DNA of 64,000 nucleotides from contig NC_058045.1 of the NCBI RefSeq assembly GCF_020085105.1, positions 10,983,833 to 11,047,832 of the forward strand, given 5' to 3'. How positions within the stretch are numbered: position 1 is the stretch's first letter; every line of letters begins with the position of its first letter. Position numbers and translations under genes: made by a program. The notes beneath the pieces are model-generated. The model saw nothing but the letters and a program-made list of their open reading frames with translations, did no database searches and had not been told where the DNA came from. Of this stretch, positions 19,757 to 32,921 are shown piece by piece. Origin of the DNA: Siniperca chuatsi (taxonomy: Eukaryota; Chordata; Actinopteri; Centrarchiformes; Sinipercidae).

Positions 19757-20350
19757 TTAAGGTGTAAGGTAAGGTGTCTTAGCATTGATTCTCCAAGTCT
19801 CTGGAACTCTACTGGAGAAAAGAGCACCTTCTTCTAAAAGATATTCCCTCATTTGGTGTTTAGATGATGGTGGTGGAGAGCGCTGTCTAAAATGTCGGCC
19901 CAGAATCTCCCATAGGTGTTCAGTTGGGTTGAGATCTGGTGACTGCGAAGGCCACAGCATATGATTCACATGGTTTTCATACTCATCAAAACATTCAGTG
20001 AGCCCTCGTTCCCTATGGATGGGGGCATTGTTATCCTGGAAGAGACCACTCCCATCGGGATAGAAACCATAGGATAAAGGTGATCACTCAGAACAACTTA
20101 GCATCGATTTGTAATGACCCTTACCTATAAGGGGACGTGGACCCAAACCATGCCAGAAAAATGCCCTCCCACAGCATAACAGAGCCACCAGATCCCCTCA
20201 CTGTAGGGGTCAAGCATTCAGGCTGTTCTCTTGGTGTACGCCACACATGCACACGCCCACTTGTTGAGAGTGTGGTGACGGATGACTCATCTGACCATAT
20301 CACTTTTTCCACATCCCTGTGAACCAGTGGTTTCTGTACCACTCTATCCC
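19757..20350 (-). pseudogene. Tc1/mariner transposase relic
   Basis: Catalytic landmarks on the - strand: WSDESS near 20300, then QDNNAPIH near 20025, then [14 protein letters not shown] near 19930. There are 37 residues between the second Asp and the Glu. Frameshifts break the frame between about 20120 and 20040. The N-terminal DNA-binding domain is absent and no terminal inverted repeats were found. It is a dead copy. Confidence 0.8.
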
Positions 20351-21913
20351 TCTCTATGTAATTGTCGACTCCTCACATATGTCTTCAACGTTTCCTACTG
20401 TGCACATGATATCAAACAAATTGATTTCTTAATACTTCTTTAAGCCCTTCTTTCAATGAGTAACTGCTGATTGAAATTATGTTTCTTTTGTAATTTGCAT
20501 GGACTGACCCTTTAACGGTAAGAAGAAGAAAGGCTAAAGGAAAAAAAAGTCAGAAATAACTGCAGAGCGAACACACATTAGGGAAGATGGTTACTGAGAA
20601 TTACAACAGGCATCACATTGGCCTACAACCTACTGCTCCAGAGTTTCAGTCCAACACTATTTACTCACCAGACATTGCTGTAAGGACACAGCAGATGAGA
20701 CATAAAAGGAACAAGCTCAGATGCACTGATCGAGGACGAGCAGCAGTGCTGCTAAACCAGAATACTGCATGTCTTGTTTGATGCTGTGGATTTGTTGCCT
20801 CATCCACCGCTACATTGTTTGGGGAGTTAGGGACTCGTGGTCAGGGATTACAGCAGGCTACAAAGGCAGCTTCTGAAGCAGCCGATAACAGCTTCCAGTT
20901 GCTCCGGCTGAGAAGAGAGGCCAGCAGTTGGGTTCCCAAACATGCAAATCTGTCCAATGACTAAGACAGAAATTTAGCCACAGGATGGGACAGCTATGGT
21001 AGGACAAGTGGGTATTCATGCACTGTTTTCAGTTCTTGGAATAACTGTTAATAAGCATAGTATTTGCTTTTTATTCAGTGGCTGAATCTCATTTGGAGTG
21101 TTTGAGATTTCCTCCTCAATCCGCACTCAAGGGAATCACCTGCAACACTTTGACTTAATTTTCAAGTGTTGGTCCATTTAGTCTTTTTTACAGAATGAAA
21201 TTCATTTAATTGTTTCCTTCACCTTGAGTTTCCCCCTCCTGGACAGGATGGAGTCTACTCAGATGCAGACTAACGCAGACTTTTGAATCTTCTGTGCGAT
21301 TTACATGTTTAAAATGTGCTTTAAGTAACATGTGTTTTCTTGACTAATGGCTAGCATAGATGGAGGCAAATCTTTAAAAAGATAACAGTAATAAAACATG
21401 CATGAAAAGGATAAAAAAAAACATCAAGGAACATCAAGAAATCAAGGAGTGGAAAAAAGTTTGTTTACAGATCCTCAATTGGTGTAAGAGATTGTCGTGT
21501 TTCATACAGAGCATAATGTCCCTTAGCCAGTGGCGATGGGAAGGTGGAGCTGTGCCCTTCTGTTTGGGAAAGATAACTTGGCGAGCTAATACAGAGGCAA
21601 TGGCAACTGTGTCTTCTTTTACTTTTGGGCAGATGTAGTTAATCTGGAGCCGGCCCAAAGATGGCAGACAGAAGACTGCATGTGCTGAATGTGCCTGCGA
21701 ACACATTTTCTGATAAAGAAGGAAAAACAAAAGTCCAACAGTCAGCTGAACTGAGGCAGAACAAGTACTTGTAAATGATTGAGACATGAACACACACACA
21801 CAAGTGATGTACACTGCTGGGAATGCTGCAGGTTTGGTTTAGGGGGATGGACTATGCTGAACTGCACTAGTTTATGGCAAACAGACAGCATCCACCTGAG
21901 AGTTACTCATATG

Positions 21914-22368
21914 TAGTAGTGTAAAGTAACTAAATACATATACTCAACTACTGTACTTAAGTACAAATTTGAGCGACTGTACTTTTACTCCACTACATTT
22001 CAGAGTGTATATTTCACAGATGTAGTTACTAGTTACTTTACAAATTAAGATTTTACATACAAAACGCATGGAGAGTTTATAAAATATGATTCATTGTTAG
22101 AGATTAAACTAGCCAACAATATGTAAAATTAGAACAATTAGTCGATGAATTGATTAGTGGATCCAAAAATTCATCGGCAGCGACTATGATAAATGATTAA
22201 TTGTTTAAATAATTTTTCATACAGAAATGTCAAACATTTCATGGTTCCAGCTTCTAAAATGTGAGGATTTGCTGGATTTGGAGGATTTTCCTTGCCTTAC
22301 GTACTTCATACATAATACATACTTTGAAGTATTTTTACAGTGTGATATTGTTACTTCTCCCACCGCTG
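21914..22368 (-). mobile_element. decayed hAT-like element of the CAGTGGTGG family
   Basis: Reverse orientation: GTACTTAAGTACAAATTTGA near the start and CTTCTCCCACCGCTG at the end. A piece of the ATTAATCG repeat is inserted at about 22130-22275. Confidence 0.55.
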
Positions 22369-23916
22369 TCTTCATGTATCAGGTCATGTGCTGTTCTAAT
22401 TGTAATTAAATGTAGCTAGTCAGCTGAATTTGGGAGATCAGGTACTTACTGTAAAATCAGACACTGACCATTTAAATGTATATTTTATAGAGTGTAGATG
22501 TGTAAAAGATTTTTAGTTGTTATTTCAGGGATTTTGACATTGCACATAATCACTGAGAAATATCTGAAAAGTGTTTCTCTTATAGCTTGGAAACTAAGGT
22601 TGTTAAAACTTTTAAAAAGCATATTTCGATACAGTTGAGTGGCTCAGCAGTGTCAGCAGAGTTTTGTTGAGGCCAATAGCAAGATTGGAGTGGCTGCAGA
22701 GGTGTTGATTGGTGATGTAGGTGACTACAGCTCTTTTCAGTGTTGAGAGCTATGCTGAACGTGTGCTGTACTTAGATCCTGAGCATTATTAAATTAAGCC
22801 GTGGACAATACTTATCACCTTCCCTGTTGTTTCATAATTTACTTCTCAGTTGTCTTGTCATGCGCTTCCTGTAACATACCTTCACGACATTCTGCATTGA
22901 CACTTAATTTAAGCATGAGTCTGGTGTTATACTATATTTTTCTAATTTTCAATAAGTCCCATGAGAAGATCAAAACCAACAGTGTCTCAATCCATCGCTC
23001 AGTTTTTTAACAACTCTACCCTGTCTTTGGCACTCAGCACCAAGCCTGTTTTTGTTTGTTTATTCCTGCTGAAGACGTAAATCTTTGAAAAGGCTTACAA
23101 ATATGGTTTCAATTTTCAAAAAGGTCGAGTACTTTCCTAAATCAGGTGGACACTGTGGCAAAAGTTACTCAAACCAGAGTACATGATGCATTTGTTGGGG
23201 ACTATTTTGAGCCTTGTATTAATACACTCCAGGGGCTCTTGTGAGTATTTACAGCAGGAGGACAGTGTATGTGGGGTTGACTCTAAACGAACTGTAAACA
23301 AGTGCCTGCGATCATTGTTATGAAGAAACATGCCATACACTGCAACAGTGTAGTTCACTGATGTGTTTTTAATATTTTTTAGACAACAATGGATGTTTAA
23401 GGCACCGAGGAATTTAGCTACATTAGGCTTTGGATATGACAAAACATGATATGTTAGTTTAGATTTTTTTTTTGCCATCAATCGCTAGTTGACTTCCTCT
23501 CTAAACTGGAGCATAAATCTGGCATAGGCAGGTGAGAATGTGTCAGTACAGGTGGATTTTGAACAATCATCTGAATAGGCAGGAAAATCTAATTTTACCT
23601 GATCTGAATGTATCCTTTTTTTTCTGGTTCAGAGGAGAAATGAAGTGTTCACCCTTGCAGAAAAATATAGGATCTAATTATAATAATTACACTGTTCCAG
23701 GCAATTTACCCCATCTCACCTCTTATGATCTTGAATGTTTGCAGCCATGTATGGCAAGCATAAGACACATGATTCTTTATGGAAAAGACTCTATCTTTGT
23801 ATTTTCTTTAAGTGTCCGACAGGTTGTATACCTGTTAAGGGTGTTGTTCCAAGTTGAGTAATATTTCACAAGTTGTTATAGGAATATTGTAGGATTATGT
23901 TTAAGGAGAAGGCATT

Positions 23917-23989
23917 GTGTGTGTGTGTGTGTGTGTTTGTGTGTGTGTAGAGGTGTAGGGCTTGGTGATGGGGGTGGGGGTGGGGGTGC
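23917..23989 (+). repeat. GT microsatellite followed by G-runs
   Basis: (GT)n is followed by three runs of five G (23970-23974, 23976-23980, 23982-23986) and a GGG at 23958-23960, a potential G-quadruplex just before the CRE. Confidence 0.7.
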
Positions 23990-24003
23990 AGCATCAGCGC
24001 CCA

Positions 24004-24248
24004 TGACGTCACCAGAGTTTAAAGTGGGCCGCGCTTCACCCAGTGAAGTAGAGGAGAGAGAAGGGGAAGGAATCAGCGGCGGTTCCTCTCACAACACCTG
24101 CTTTCTGCACGTCGCTGTGTATTGAAACATGCCGCTTTGAACTCCAGAGTTTCTCACTCATTAAAGATGGAAGACCGTATTGCGCCGTGGACCCGCTGAA
24201 TTCTCTTTTGTTGAGGGCGATAACTTTAAATCTCAAGTCTCCCGAAAG
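24004..24248 (+). promoter_or_regulatory. megf11: probable megf11 promoter and non-coding first exon
   Basis: A perfect CRE palindrome TGACGTCA is at 24004-24011, in a locally CpG-rich island. Downstream, a consensus donor AAAG/GTGAGT follows 24248, so an exon ends there. Two tiny upstream ORFs lie in it: 24129-24140 (three codons) and 24167-24199 (ten codons, MEDRIAPWTR). The next + strand coding exon is megf11 at 41.5 kb and no other + strand gene intervenes, hence the assignment. The transcription start is unknown. Confidence 0.5.
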
Positions 24249-25255
24249 GTGAGTTCGAATGCATTTTCCCCGAAAACAGTAAAAGAAAGGGCTTGTTTAA
24301 TTGGGTAGAGGAGGCTAATGATGCTGCAGCAAACATGCCATCACCATCGACAGTATCTGGTGCTAAACAGCTTTACAGATGTTTGTTAAAAGAGATAAAC
24401 TGCTTTTGTTATATTTTTGTTTGTGTTGTTTAAGCGGCCCGCAGTAACTTGGGGTGCAGTCTTTTGGCATTTGGAAAGCGCTGCTGTTGGCTGGTTGATG
24501 TGACGAATTGTGCTTTCTATTTAATTAGGCTATTGGCGAGTCTATCCCATGGAAATGTGCGTGCTGTGCCAAAGAAAAGGGCTGTATCATCCCGGAGAGT
24601 TTTATAATCTACTGAAACCGTGTATTGTTTTTCACATGTCTCGTAGCCTGTATGTTATGCCAAGAAAACTATAGTTTGAGGATACAGAGATTTAAAAGCC
24701 TGTTGTAATGCAGTGAATGCTAATGATGCAGAAGTGTCTTACAGGATGCATAAGCAGTTGGTTTGAAGTGCTTCAATAAGTTTTGATTGATGACTGCAGC
24801 TGATCATCATCTTTCATTTCTCGGTTCCTAATAAATGTTACGTTTGACATTAACATTGCTTTAAGCGATGCTTTGCGTAACTCCAATGTCACAGTGTCTT
24901 TCTAGGTTTAAGATTAATTTCTCGATGAGGACTTAAAATAATTTTGTGTCCTTCAAAGTCAAGGATGAGGAGTGAATCCAGCAGCTGTGATGAACATTTT
25001 GATTCAGTCCAGAATGAAGATCACAGGCAGTAGCCTGATGTTATGTCATGTGTGAGCCACTAGATGACAACAGAGTGCAAGCTAATGCAGCTGATTAAAC
25101 TTGCATTAGTCTATTAGTCAATGAGCAGAACTGCACCATGGTTTAATAATAAAATCATTATTGCTGTTGATTTCCTTTGTGGAAAAATAAACAGACCAAG
25201 ACGGCTTTTGTAAAGTCAGTGATTTTTATCAAATCACTGGCAGAAACATTAGGTG

Positions 25256-25328
25256 CACACACCCGCGCGCACACGCACACCAAGAAACGTTAGGTGCACG
25301 CGCGCGCACACACGCACACACACGCACT
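25256..25328. repeat. alternating CA/CG tract, partly duplicated
   Basis: The unit AGAAAC(A/G)TTAGGTGCAC plus a (CG/CA) stretch occurs twice. It is alternating purine-pyrimidine with CGCGCG cores, a candidate for Z-DNA. Confidence 0.7.
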
Positions 25329-28300
25329 CAGACACCCTCTGTCATTTGAAACAACTAGCCTACAGTAGATACTGTTGTTTTGCCTTGTTGGAGCTGCATA
25401 CATTGTAGGCCACACACTGCAACTCTGCATGGATTCCTCGCATTATAGCAATTTGTCAAGAAGTCATTTATCACAAATGTACCTTGGCACTTCAGCAATG
25501 CAGGTTTTGTTTTGACCCTGAGACTGCCAAAAATATATAAAGTCAAAAATTGACAATTTAAGTCTTTTTTTTTTTTAATGGCTGCACATATTACAGTCTT
25601 TAAGCACTTCCCAATTTTAACATCTTACTTCTTTTCCCCCTTATAACTACACAAACACAGCACATCCAAATGCGCAAATAAATAATTTACATCATGCAAA
25701 TGCATGTTTAACTTACAATTACTGTTTGCCTTTGTATTAAGAAGTTAGATGATCAGTTTCAAAGTCAAAACAATTTTTAATCCACTAAAGCAACAGACAG
25801 CTGTGATTTTGGATCATCATGGCCCTTTATTGGGACTAACGTCTCTCACGTTTTTATTTTATTTTATTTATGACTTCCATGTTGCTGTAATTTAGGCTGT
25901 GAAACAAGTTGACTAAATCCACACATTCATTTTTTTATATTTAATTGCTGTCCTGTAAAAACTATGCATCTCCAAAATGTTAACTTTCCCTGAGCATAAA
26001 TAACCACCTTGTTTTCTGCTTTCTGACAATGTATTTTTAAGGTAAACCAATGGGGTTTTACATTGTTATTTAGCTTAACAAGTAGGATAAGTTTGTTAAT
26101 CCTTTAGTTTATCTGATAAATTCCAAATCACCAATTTTGGCAATACATGTTTTTCTTTGGACAGCATTATCTAGTCAGTGCTTAGGAAGTAATTTCATCT
26201 CATTATAATGCACATTTACACAACTTTTTAAATTTACAGTAATGTGAAAAATTCTGAACAAAAATAACTAAAATATAACTTTTTAAATATTTTTTGTATG
26301 TGCAGAACATTTATGTGGTCATTGTTTTTTATTGGACCCACATACACTAGTTTCAGTCTGTCCTGGATGGCATACACTTGGAATTACTATAACATGTGAC
26401 AGTGAGCTTTAAAGTTATTTTCCCCTCTAATAAAGAGGCCATCATTAAAACCTGTGATCTGTAGGTTGTTGTTGTATACCATCTGGTGGTCCTCCAGAGT
26501 TAAGGTTTAAGCTGTGACTTCATACAACTTTTTCCAGTGATGAGAGGTGAGCAGACACATATTTGTCTCATTTTCTGAGCTCTTCCAAAGCGACACATCC
26601 TTCAAGGGCACATTAGTGGCTTGTGCATTTGGTAGGTTTTTTGTTGTGTGCACTTTACAACCTAGTAAACCCTTTCAACTGGAAATCCTGATGTTTGGCT
26701 CAATCAATACATTTAATTAGTGCTCATTAATGGAAGAGTGTGGCTGTGGAAGGCTGACAGCTTTCTCACTTCACAAGGACACATTCTATTGGAAATTGCT
26801 TTTCATGCTAGGAATTTGACATAATGAAATTGTACATAATAAAAGAATACATGAGATTAGTGTGTAAGTACAATTTACATTAATGTTTGCCACATAATTC
26901 ATTCTGGATTTATTCAATAAATACAATTAACACTCGCGCAGCCTGGTTTGAACCCATGCAAGCTCAATACTGTCTTAATTACATGTGAATTAAAAGATTT
27001 GGAAGCACATATGCTGAGAAATAGTTTTCCCCACAGGCCAGATATGTTGTTTGCAGCGCGAATAGTCTCCAGCAGCATATTGGGATGTGCAGTACATACC
27101 TTATGCTGTAGGGTAATGAGTGGGTTGGGTCTAGTTCACAAGGGCAAACCATAATAGTCAGCTCAGCGTTATATGCTTGACACAGATTTTGAGACCTACA
27201 TGTGAACACCTCAGTATACTGTAATATTTCAAGGCAGAGTTTCTTCTAGAGTTTGATCACTATTCTTTGTCACAGCCTCTCAAAAGTAACAGCTCCAATG
27301 ACCTTTATTCTGCAAATTAAGCTGTTTTTGCTTCGTGCTGACTGATAGATCTTATTTCAGCAAAAGTGCATTGAGCATTGAGCAAATACCCTGGGGCCGT
27401 AGCAACTACATTAACAAAAGTTAATGAAATATTTGGAGGCAGGACCTGGACTTTGCTTTACTTTTGAAAGCTGTGGCATTTACATTTTGTGGAGAGGGAA
27501 TGAAAACAATATAACACAGTATACACCCACATCTTATCTCTTACTTGTTTATGTAAACATATTTATGCTGCAGCCTACACTGTATTGTTTGACTGTAAAA
27601 GCAGACACAAGCTTCTTTAAGTCATTTTTGTCATGCATTTTCTTCTCTGGTGAGTCTGAATTGTGAATGAATCAAAGTCATAGTCGTGCATGTTTTGCAT
27701 CACAACAAAGTTAAATAAGTGCAAAGTGATGCTAAATTTTTAAGGCCACAAGATTTTGCTCCTTAAACAGCACAGCTAGCTGGCATTGAAAAATAAGAAG
27801 AAATCTGCAATTTAGATTCAGCTTCATTTCTATGTTAGCTGTCCCAAAGGTCTGACCATGTCTGCATCTGATTATGCTTGCATGCATTTAATTAATAATT
27901 CGACAATGCACGGCATTGATGTTGGTCAGCCAAGGCTCTGCAGGGGAATAGATTGCCTGAGCCTGATATCCAGCCCCAGCCTTTTAGCGAGGAGCAGAAA
28001 CGATGAGCTCAGGCAGATTTCAGATACAGGAGCTCCAGCGTGGAGCTGCGTTAATCCCCCCTCCCTCAGGTGCAACCGCTTCTGGGTAGGAACGCCACAA
28101 ACTACAGCTCGCCATCAATGCTTGGCTGCTCTCTGATTGATTAATGCACTCATCAGTTCTTTTCCCGTTTGTTTTAATGACAAGCATGTCCCTTGTGGGA
28201 ATCTGGTGACTTTTTGCAAATACTGCTGATGCATCTGCTTATACCTGCCACTTTTTTTCTTTCTTGTCTTGTGCAAGGACCGCTGCCATAAAGCCTGAAT

Positions 28301-31300
28301 CTTTTGACACGACTAGGTTGTCAGTTACAGTGCAGGGACTCACACGACACATTTTCCACAGGAGATACAGGGAATACATGAGCTGAGGAAATGAGCAGTG
28401 ATAAGATCTCAGCGTGTTGGGATGTATTGTGCTTTGTTGATAAGGCAATTATTCATCATTACGCCTTAGACAGCAAAAATCCACTCTCCATCTCAGGCTT
28501 ATGCTTTTTACGCATAGTTTACTCACTGCTTTACATTTGCAGTTGAGGTGTACCAGCTTTTATTACTAATTACCGTGGGGTTTAAAAATGATTTAATCCC
28601 TTATTTAGACTGTAGAGAAACCAAACATATTCAGTGAGCATCTTAAATTTTGGCTCATCTTTTCTTCTGAGAACTAAGGTTGTTGAGTGGAAGTAGAGAA
28701 TTGAAATGCGGTCCTCTCAGAAACATGCTGAAATTTAATATTAATTTGACAGCATCAAAACGGTACTGAGAGGCACTAAGTAAGTTTTTTTTTAAATGTT
28801 GAGAAAATCAGTTAAAATGGATGTGATTCATTTTAAAAAACTCCCAAGAAATATTATGTAGAAGATGATTAATAACTCAAAGAGCGAGGCCATTTTGAAT
28901 ACTTGATCAATAAAAAAACAAACAAACAAGAAACATTCCTGTTCACCAAACTCAAGCATTTCCCAGCATCCCACAGTGTGAACTTTGCATGGGTTCTGAC
29001 GTAGTTTAATTGACATTTGACTTATCTTCCATAGATGTCATTATTAGGTCTCATTATGTAGTTTGAATCCACACAGAAAACTAATGCTACATGCCCGGAC
29101 AAATTGTGATGTTGAATACACCTGGTTGAAGATAAAGAGGGTTAAAATGTGTAGAGTGTAACAAAGGCATGTTAAAGACATATACAGTATGATATGTGTG
29201 AAAAGTTTAAAAAAAAGGTTGCTCAGACACTTATAATGGGGGAAACCCAGGGAAAAACCCAGCCTGAATTGGTTGAAACAGGTTCAGCTAGACACCAGTA
29301 GACTCAGTCCGGTGGTCAGGAAGGGGACAGGAAGGGGCAACCCACTTGCCCAAATAAGGTAGATGATCTGAAAAGTTTTAAAGAAAAGTAGCTAGTGAAA
29401 TTCCCAGTAGGAGGGACTTGTATACTATAAAAAGATGATGTAGAAACGCTTGATTTCAGTTCGGCTCCGGGGCCTGCTCAGGTTTACTTCTTGTGAAAGA
29501 ACTCTAATGCATGGAACTCTGATCTTCTCCAGTGATTCTGTTTGGGTGCTTTGTGACTCTGATTCATTGGTACGAGTGTTGGAAAGGGGTCCAGATGTAA
29601 TCTTTGGTCTTACCTGGTCCCTGGCCCTCTACTTCAGTCCTAAATGTGTGAAACTTTGCAGATTGTATCCTTATTATCAAACAATATTTAATCAGGAATG
29701 AGATGCTAACAAAAGTTAAATCCAGTGTGTGAGTTTTGAAAGGTAAAATGAATTTGGAAAAGCCTGAATGAGTTTAATACTGATCTCAGAAAAATATGTA
29801 ATTAACATGAAACGCTGACCTGAACATGAACTCTTGAGGCCACAAGATTGTTACATAGGTGTTTCAATAAGTACCACAGTGACTCCTGTATATCTCAGTA
29901 GGCTAGCTGACGTGGTAATTATTATTCACATTTCAAATTATGCAGTAATTCTGCAACATGATCGATGATGGATGATCATAATCCTGACAAATGCAGACAG
30001 GGGAAGAGTTGTGGTCATGCCACATTTGGCTGCCTATATGTGATTGATGATTAAAGTGGACAAATGATTCACTGTGCTCAACTGTCCATTAATAGTGTGA
30101 TGCCTATTAGAGTGTGATACCTTGCCTCTGGCACCTTTCAGAGAGGGACCGCATCATAGTATTTTCTCTCTGTCTGTTTCTGTGTGTGTGTGTGTGTACT
30201 TCTGGGTATATAAATATAATCACAGTGCAGCTGGTTTCTGTGAAAGTGAAATTTGATTCAGAAACAGAGATGCTTACTTGCATACACTCCATTGCTACAT
30301 TGCATGGATACCTGACATAACATATTACTGCCACATCTCAGCCACATGCTGTGCTACTCCTGTTTAATAAATGTTGTAGATCTCTGTAGATCTGTTGCAT
30401 CTCCTCTCAGCCTGTCCGATCACTTCTAGCGAGCAAACTCTGGCTCATTTCCAATGTCTAGTGATGGATCTTTGTGCTATCAGTGAGGCGCTTCGAGTCC
30501 TATAACATAAAGCCCCTGCACTTATTCAGCACCCGGGTATCTTGCTTGTGATCAATGGCCAGCAGTCAGGACAGTGAATGGAGCACAGATTGAACCACAT
30601 CTGGGATTTGGATGCCGAATAACTACCTACTCAACAGGGGCGACTCATGAATAATACACACAGCCAGCCGAGTGTCCCATCTCCTTTGGCCCCTCACAGG
30701 CGATGCTTTCTCACTCAGACCTGTCCAGAGAGCAGAAGGTCAGGGCAAAAATACTTGGCACCCCCAGCACCAGCATCAGGCAGTCCTGCCAGCCACAGCC
30801 ATGGGAGAGTGGAGAGAATAATGGAATAGAGGATGAAAAGGAAGTAAGTAAGGTTGTGAGGTTGTTGAGAAGACGTAGCAAAATTTACAGCAATGATCAT
30901 TTTGGTTAGGTTTGTATAGATTTTTAGGAGTATTTTTATATACAGCACAAGACTGTGTAGGTTGAGATGGCAGAGAAAACTGCAATCAAACACGCTTATG
31001 CCCTTTTTTTACATCTTTAATTTCAGACAGGTTTATGGCACATATAACATGATATATATTAAGATTGTTTGCACTGTATACTTTTGTGCAAGCAAAAAAT
31101 TTATTTTGTATGTTGGATTGCATGGTGATACACTATTGTGATATATGACACAATGATATGCTAGTATTATACATGACAGAGAAACAGAGACACAGTGTGA
31201 GTTTTAACAATGTGAACCTCTAATGAAGCTGATGATTTATATAGAAAACATTTCAGTGCATTGTATCTTCAGCCCAGTGGTTATATCCTAATGATTATTC

Positions 31301-31941
31301 AAGCAAATTCCTAATGCCTTTGACTGGATTCATGTGTATTTTGGGGAATTCATTATCAGTTACATTTTGTCTTTATTTAAGTCTTTCATGTCAGTGATGA
31401 AAATAGGCATCTTCTTAGTGTATTCATCAGGCAGGCTGAACAGAGCCACAAGCGCTCCTCTCTTTTGTTCATTTTGTTTTTAATGCATTCAGTCTAAGTA
31501 GGCGTATTTTGCTCAAGTGGATTCAAGGACATTTAAAAGGTCACGGTGGACAAAATTGGGCATACATCTTTAATGCAAATCTGGTTGATGGAGCTCTCAT
31601 TTCACCAAACTGAGATCACCTGGTTGCACGATGGCCAAGTTTAACGTGCTGCAGAAGCATATTTTCAGATTTAATAATCATGATAAATCATTCCTCTTTC
31701 AGCCATTGACTAGTGATCCAGAAGGTTAATGTACTATTCTAGCAGTGGGAGTAAACCATTGATCTAGAGAGTAATGTGGGAGATGTAGCTTTTAGTTGAA
31801 CATGAAAAGTTAATATTTTATTCTAATTAGTTATTTTTAGAAAAGAAATTCCACTGAAATATACACAGATTCTTCTTGTGAGAGGTGTTTTGAATTTCTG
31901 TGAATTAGCAGTGGAGTTTGGCCTGCTCTTGATTGTTAAAT

Positions 31942-32820
31942 CAGTGATGTACATCTACTCAAGGACTGTACATAAGTACAATTTTGAGGTACTTGTAGTT
32001 TACTGCTACTTTATACTCCACTAGGAGGGACATATTGTACTTTCTATTGCACTACATTTATTTGACAGCTGCAGTTACTAGTTACATGTCAGATTTAAGA
32101 TTTTACGTAAAACAACTAGGCTATGTGATGAGCTTATTAAACACAACACATTGTTAAAGATTAAACCGGTTCCAACCTTTTTGACTGGTGACCGCTTATA
32201 AACAATCTGTGTCTCGTTGTGAATCCTCGTCATGTTTCAGATGTCTATGAGTTGATGGTTGTTGATGACCATTTCCATTTCCTCTCTAAACTTCTCACAT
32301 GGTTTCATTTCAGTGTTCAAATTGTCAAATATTTCACAATAAATCAAACATAAGAAAAAAGTCCAAAAATCGAAAACAGATTATCACATGTATCATGTAT
32401 CACAATTTCTTTTTTTCTTCTTTTCTCTCACATAAATCTTCAGATTTATCTTGTGACCCTTTGGAGGGCCCCGACCCCTAGGTTACTACTAAATTCTATT
32501 AAACTACCTAACTGTAGATAAAGAAGTTACAATTAGCTCCACCTCAACCAGCTACTGCAGTAAAATACTGATTACACATTGATGCCTCACTATTATGAGT
32601 ATATTAATGTCATATACAATAATATATCAGTCACAAGGGCAATTTTACTGCAGAACCAGTACATTTACTTTGATATTTTAAGTACCTTTAGCTGATTATA
32701 CTTCTGTACTTTTACAGTAGTAGGATTTTGAATGCAGGACTTTTACTTGTAATGGAGTATTTTTACATTATTGTATTGGTACTTTTATAGTAAAGAATCT
32801 GAATGCTTCTTCCACCACTG
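31942..32820 (-). mobile_element. hAT-like element carrying a nested MITE
   Basis: The right end TTCTTCCACCACTG and the left end CAGTGATGTACATCTACTC are family ends. Inside, 32166-32480 is a piece of the CAGTGGTTC MITE family (GGTTCCAACCTTTTTGACTG at its start). Confidence 0.6.
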
Positions 32821-32897
32821 CAGTGCATACAGTGATCAGTATAGAATTATATGTTATTTGTTTGTCTGTAAAACTAATGTCAACTTCAGTACTCAAC

Positions 32898-32921
32898 AAA
32901 AAAAAAAAAAAAAAAAAAAAA
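32898..32921. repeat. poly-A run
   Basis: About 24 A residues with no retroposon body recognised next to it. Confidence 0.9.
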
